64,000 nt of DNA. Origin: an uncultured Collinsella sp. Lineage in GTDB: Bacteria > Actinomycetota > Coriobacteriia > Coriobacteriales > Coriobacteriaceae. The translations under genes were made by a program, and so were the position numbers. The notes beneath the pieces were generated by a model. That model saw only the letters and a program-made list of their open reading frames with translations. It did not search any database and was not told where the DNA came from. The stretch spans positions 34,418 through 98,417 of the forward strand of contig CAJLPX010000004.1 in assembly GCA_905208635.1 (NCBI GenBank), written 5' to 3'. Shown here in pieces: positions 61,585 to 64,000 of this stretch (its first letter is position 1; every line of letters begins with the position of its first letter).

Positions 61585-63440
61585 TGGCAGACGAGACCAA
61601 GACTCAGATTCCCAAGCCCACCCGCCGGCGCGGTCCCATGGGCCGCATGGGTGGTATGGGCCGCGGCGAAAAGGCCAAGGACTTTAAGGGCACCATGAGG
61701 CAGCTGCTCGGCTATATCGGCCAGCACAAGATTGCCGTGTTTGCCGCCGTCGCCTTTGCCGTGTGCTCGGTCATCTTTAATATTGTGGGACCCAAGGTGC
61801 TCGGCCAGGTTACGACTAAGCTGTTCGAGGGCTTGGTTGCCAAGGTCAACGGCACCGGCGATGTCGACTTTGCCTGGATCGCCAAGACGCTCGGCTTTTT
61901 GCTCTGTCTGTATCTGGCAAGCTCTGTCTGCGGCCTCATCCAGGGCTGGCTCATGACCGGCGTCACGCAAAAGATTTGCTACCGCATGCGCAAGGAGATC
62001 GCCGCCAAGATCGCTGTCGTGCCGATGAGCTACTTCAACGGCCACAGCAAGGGCGACGTGCTCAGCCGCATCACCAACGATGTCGACACGCTGGGTCAGT
62101 CACTCAACCAGAGCGTGACACAACTCATCACATCGGTGACGCAGATTATCGGCGTGCTCGTCATGATGCTGTCGATCAGTCTGCCGCTCACCGGCGTCAC
62201 CGTGCTCACGCTGCCGGCAGCCGCGATTATCCTGACCGTGATGATTCACTTCTCGCAGCCGTACTTCCGCGAGCAACAGCAAGTCCTGGGCGCCGTCAAC
62301 GGCATTATCGAGGAGGACTTTGCCGGCCAGAATGTCATTCAGGTGTTCGACCGCGCCGAGGCCTCAATCGAGGAGTTCGACCGTCAAAACGACCGCCTCT
62401 TTATTAGCGGCTGGCGCTCGCAGTTCCTGTCGGGCCTGATGATGCCGCTTATGAGTCTGGTGGGCAACATGGGCTACGTGGGCGTCGTCGTGGTGGGTGC
62501 GCAGCTCGCGCTGACCGGCAACGCCACGCCCGGCGACATCCAGAGCTTTATCCAGTACGTTCGCAACTTTACGCAACCCGTGCAGCAGCTGGGCAACGTG
62601 AGCAACACGATGCAGTCGATGGCCGCCGCCACCGAGCGCGTCTTTGAGTTCCTGGCCGCGGCCGAGGAGGAGCAGAAGGCCGACGCGCAGATTCCCGAGA
62701 AGCGCCCCGGTCACGTGGAGTTCGACCACGTCAAGTTTGGCTACACGCCGGACAAGACCATCATCCACGACTTTAGCTGTGAGGCGCAGCCCGGTCAGAC
62801 CATCGCCATCGTCGGTCCCACCGGCGCTGGCAAGACCACGCTCATCAAGCTGCTGCAGCGCTTCTACGACGTGGACGGCGGTTCGCTGCGCGTCGAGGGC
62901 ATCGACGTGCGCGACTGGGACCGCGCGGCACTGCGCGGCGAGTTTGCCATGGTGCTGCAGGATACCTGGCTGTTTAACGGCACCATTCGCGAGAACATTC
63001 GCTACGGACGCCCCGATGCGAGCGATGCCGAAGTCGAAGCCGCCGCACGCGCCGCACGCTGCGACCACTTTATCCATACGCTCGCCGGTGGCTACGACTT
63101 TATGATCAACGAGGAGGGCACTAACCTGTCGCAGGGTCAGCGCCAGCTCGTGACCATCGCCCGTGCCATTTTGGCCGACCGCCCGGCGCTGATTCTAGAC
63201 GAGGCGACTTCCAACGTCGATACCCGTACCGAGGAGCTCATTCAGCGCGCCATGGATGCGCTGATGCAAGGCCGTACAAGCTTTGTCATCGCGCACCGCC
63301 TGTCCACGATCCGTAACGCCGACGTGATCTTGGTGATCCGCGACGGCGACATCGTCGAGAAGGGCACACACGACGAACTGCTCGCCCAGGGCGGCTTCTA
63401 CGCCGACCTGTACAATTCGCAGTTCGACGAAGCGGCGTAA
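61584..63440 (+). CDS. heterodimeric ABC exporter subunit B (catalytic)
   Basis: A 618-residue permease-ATPase with six helices (about residues 45-345) and a canonical nucleotide-binding domain: GPTGAGKTT, Q-loop VLQDTWLFNGTIREN, signature NLSQGQRQ, Walker B ALILDEATSNVD with the catalytic Glu, and switch IAHRLSTI. An N-terminal Met/Gly/Arg-rich tail (RRRGPMGRMGGMGRG) precedes the first helix. With subunit A it would form a multidrug-type exporter controlled by the MarR protein encoded first. Confidence 0.95.
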   Translation: MADETKTQIPKPTRRRGPMGRMGGMGRGEKAKDFKGTMRQLLGYIGQHKIAVFAAVAFAVCSVIFNIVGPKVLGQVTTKLFEGLVAKVNGTGDVDFAWIAKTLGFLLCLYLASSVCGLIQGWLMTGVTQKICYRMRKEIAAKIAVVPMSYFNGHSKGDVLSRITNDVDTLGQSLNQSVTQLITSVTQIIGVLVMMLSISLPLTGVTVLTLPAAAIILTVMIHFSQPYFREQQQVLGAVNGIIEEDFAGQNVIQVFDRAEASIEEFDRQNDRLFISGWRSQFLSGLMMPLMSLVGNMGYVGVVVVGAQLALTGNATPGDIQSFIQYVRNFTQPVQQLGNVSNTMQSMAAATERVFEFLAAAEEEQKADAQIPEKRPGHVEFDHVKFGYTPDKTIIHDFSCEAQPGQTIAIVGPTGAGKTTLIKLLQRFYDVDGGSLRVEGIDVRDWDRAALRGEFAMVLQDTWLFNGTIRENIRYGRPDASDAEVEAAARAARCDHFIHTLAGGYDFMINEEGTNLSQGQRQLVTIARAILADRPALILDEATSNVDTRTEELIQRAMDALMQGRTSFVIAHRLSTIRNADVILVIRDGDIVEKGTHDELLAQGGFYADLYNSQFDEAA

Positions 63441-63471
63441 ATTCTGCCACAGGGAACGAATAACGCCCGAG

Positions 63472-63511
63472 AACGGGGACGCAGGACAATCTGCGTCCCC
63501 GTTTTTGTTTT
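63472..63511 (+). terminator. intrinsic terminator of the marR-ABC operon
   Basis: AACGGGGACGCAG-GACAAT-CTGCGTCCCCGTT followed by TTTGTTTTG, 32 bp after the stop codon. Confidence 0.9.
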
Positions 63512-63561
63512 GCAGCCCTCGAACCGCCTCCCCTGGGACCTGATTGACGCCCCCCTCAAGG

Positions 63562-63799
63562 CCCCGTGGACAAAAAATGGCAAATATGAGTACTGTCACC
63601 TTTTTAGTAACAGCCAAAACGACCCAAAACACCGCTCTTGTAGCTTGTATGCACCTCCACATTGCTCAATCAGCTCTGTATCAGGCTTATATGTACTAGC
63701 GTTAATGAACATATTTACTTTTATGTCCATTATTTTGTGGGAGCAATATGGCACTACAGCAGCAACAGTACTCATATTTGGCATTTTTTGCCCACAGGG
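63562..63799. repeat. 238-bp element with 35-bp terminal inverted repeats
   Basis: The left arm at 63562-63596 (CCCCGTGGACAAAAAATGGC and on) and the right arm at 63765-63799 (ACAGTACTCATATTTGGCAT and on) are complementary with a few mismatches. The interior is AT-rich and has no supportable gene. The final 63800-64000 stretch shows only two GGAAACGACAG direct repeats. Confidence 0.72.
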
Positions 63800-64000
63800 T
63801 CTGGAGAACACCAAAGATTTGGCAATGCCAGCGAACAAACCGCGCCCTGGTGCAAGGAGTGTCCCCAACTGCCGGCACAAAAGGAACGTCCCCAAGTGCC
63901 ACCTTTAAACAAGAACGTCCATTACGACTACATCGATGTTTTGGAAACGACAGACACTATGACCCAATCCAGGGGCACGGAAACGACAGGAGCCCCCGCT

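Noticed and set aside
63596..63895. 99-residue minus-strand frame near the right edge
   Set aside because: It crosses one arm and the interior of the 238-bp inverted-repeat element; composition is unlike local genes.
63960..64000. possible gene start (ATG ACC CAA TCC) running off the right edge
   Set aside because: Only 13 codons are visible, no ribosome binding site precedes it, and it overlaps a short direct repeat.

Overview
The window looks like part of a chromosome from a Gram-positive, strictly anaerobic, fermentative actinobacterium. The closest match from memory is Collinsella or a near relative in the Coriobacteriia. The reasons are the high GC, the gene families (pyruvate formate-lyase, a BadF/BcrA-type dehydratase activase, a GGNGS-type phosphofructokinase, many short regulator genes) and the very dense intergenic hairpins. 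Species assignment is inference. No rRNA or tRNA gene, complete IS element, prophage or CRISPR array was found.

Layout. 1-4.3 kb: a huge dehydratase-activase fusion protein (running off the left edge) behind its TetR regulator. 4.3-4.8 kb: a small membrane peptide gene with convergent promoters, a candidate type I toxin-antitoxin locus. 4.8-11.3 kb: HAD phosphatase, a TetR/MFS efflux pair with two matching operators, amtB-glnK, a membrane protein and an HD hydrolase. 11.5-18 kb: a DXS-like transketolase, a tandem hairpin array, a complete polar amino-acid ABC importer and a gamma-glutamyl hydrolase. 18-25 kb: an ABC-2 type transporter whose ATPase gene is frameshifted, a DUF2975/XRE pair, an Hpt protein and a REC/GGDEF/HD-GYP protein (also apparently frameshifted), and a hydrolase. 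25-35 kb: radical SAM protein, methionine aminopeptidase, D-2-hydroxyacid dehydrogenase, RHH/PIN toxin-antitoxin pair, M18 aminopeptidase, Ntn hydrolase, phosphofructokinase and a membrane-anchored XRE protein. 35-41 kb: FtsX-like ABC exporter pair, AIM24-family protein, histidine kinase remnant, Ogt. 41.6-47 kb: aspartate-family biosynthesis (asd, lysC, thrC, thrB). 47.2-49.8 kb: an AT-richer accessory patch with two HTH regulators, a Cys-repeat membrane protein and two perfect palindromes. 49.8-58.5 kb: engB, mtnN, a beta-lactamase-like remnant, pflA, degV, then pyruvate formate-lyase split into a catalytic gene and a separate glycyl-radical gene, then kdgT and an SDR dehydrogenase. 58.7-63.4 kb: a MarR regulator with a heterodimeric ABC exporter.

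How the parts work together. pflB, the separate glycyl-radical subunit and pflA make a mixed-acid fermentation module. lysC, asd, thrC and thrB give aspartate to threonine except for homoserine dehydrogenase, which is not in the window. amtB-glnK handles ammonium. Several transporters sit directly behind their own regulators (TetR-MFS, MarR-ABC).

The most unusual material is between genes. Long hairpins lie just downstream of many stop codons. At least three share a conserved asymmetric internal loop although their stems are unrelated. A second repeat is fused to the stop codons of three unrelated genes and shows a compensatory base change. These non-coding families, the candidate type I toxin locus and the split pyruvate formate-lyase deserve the first look.
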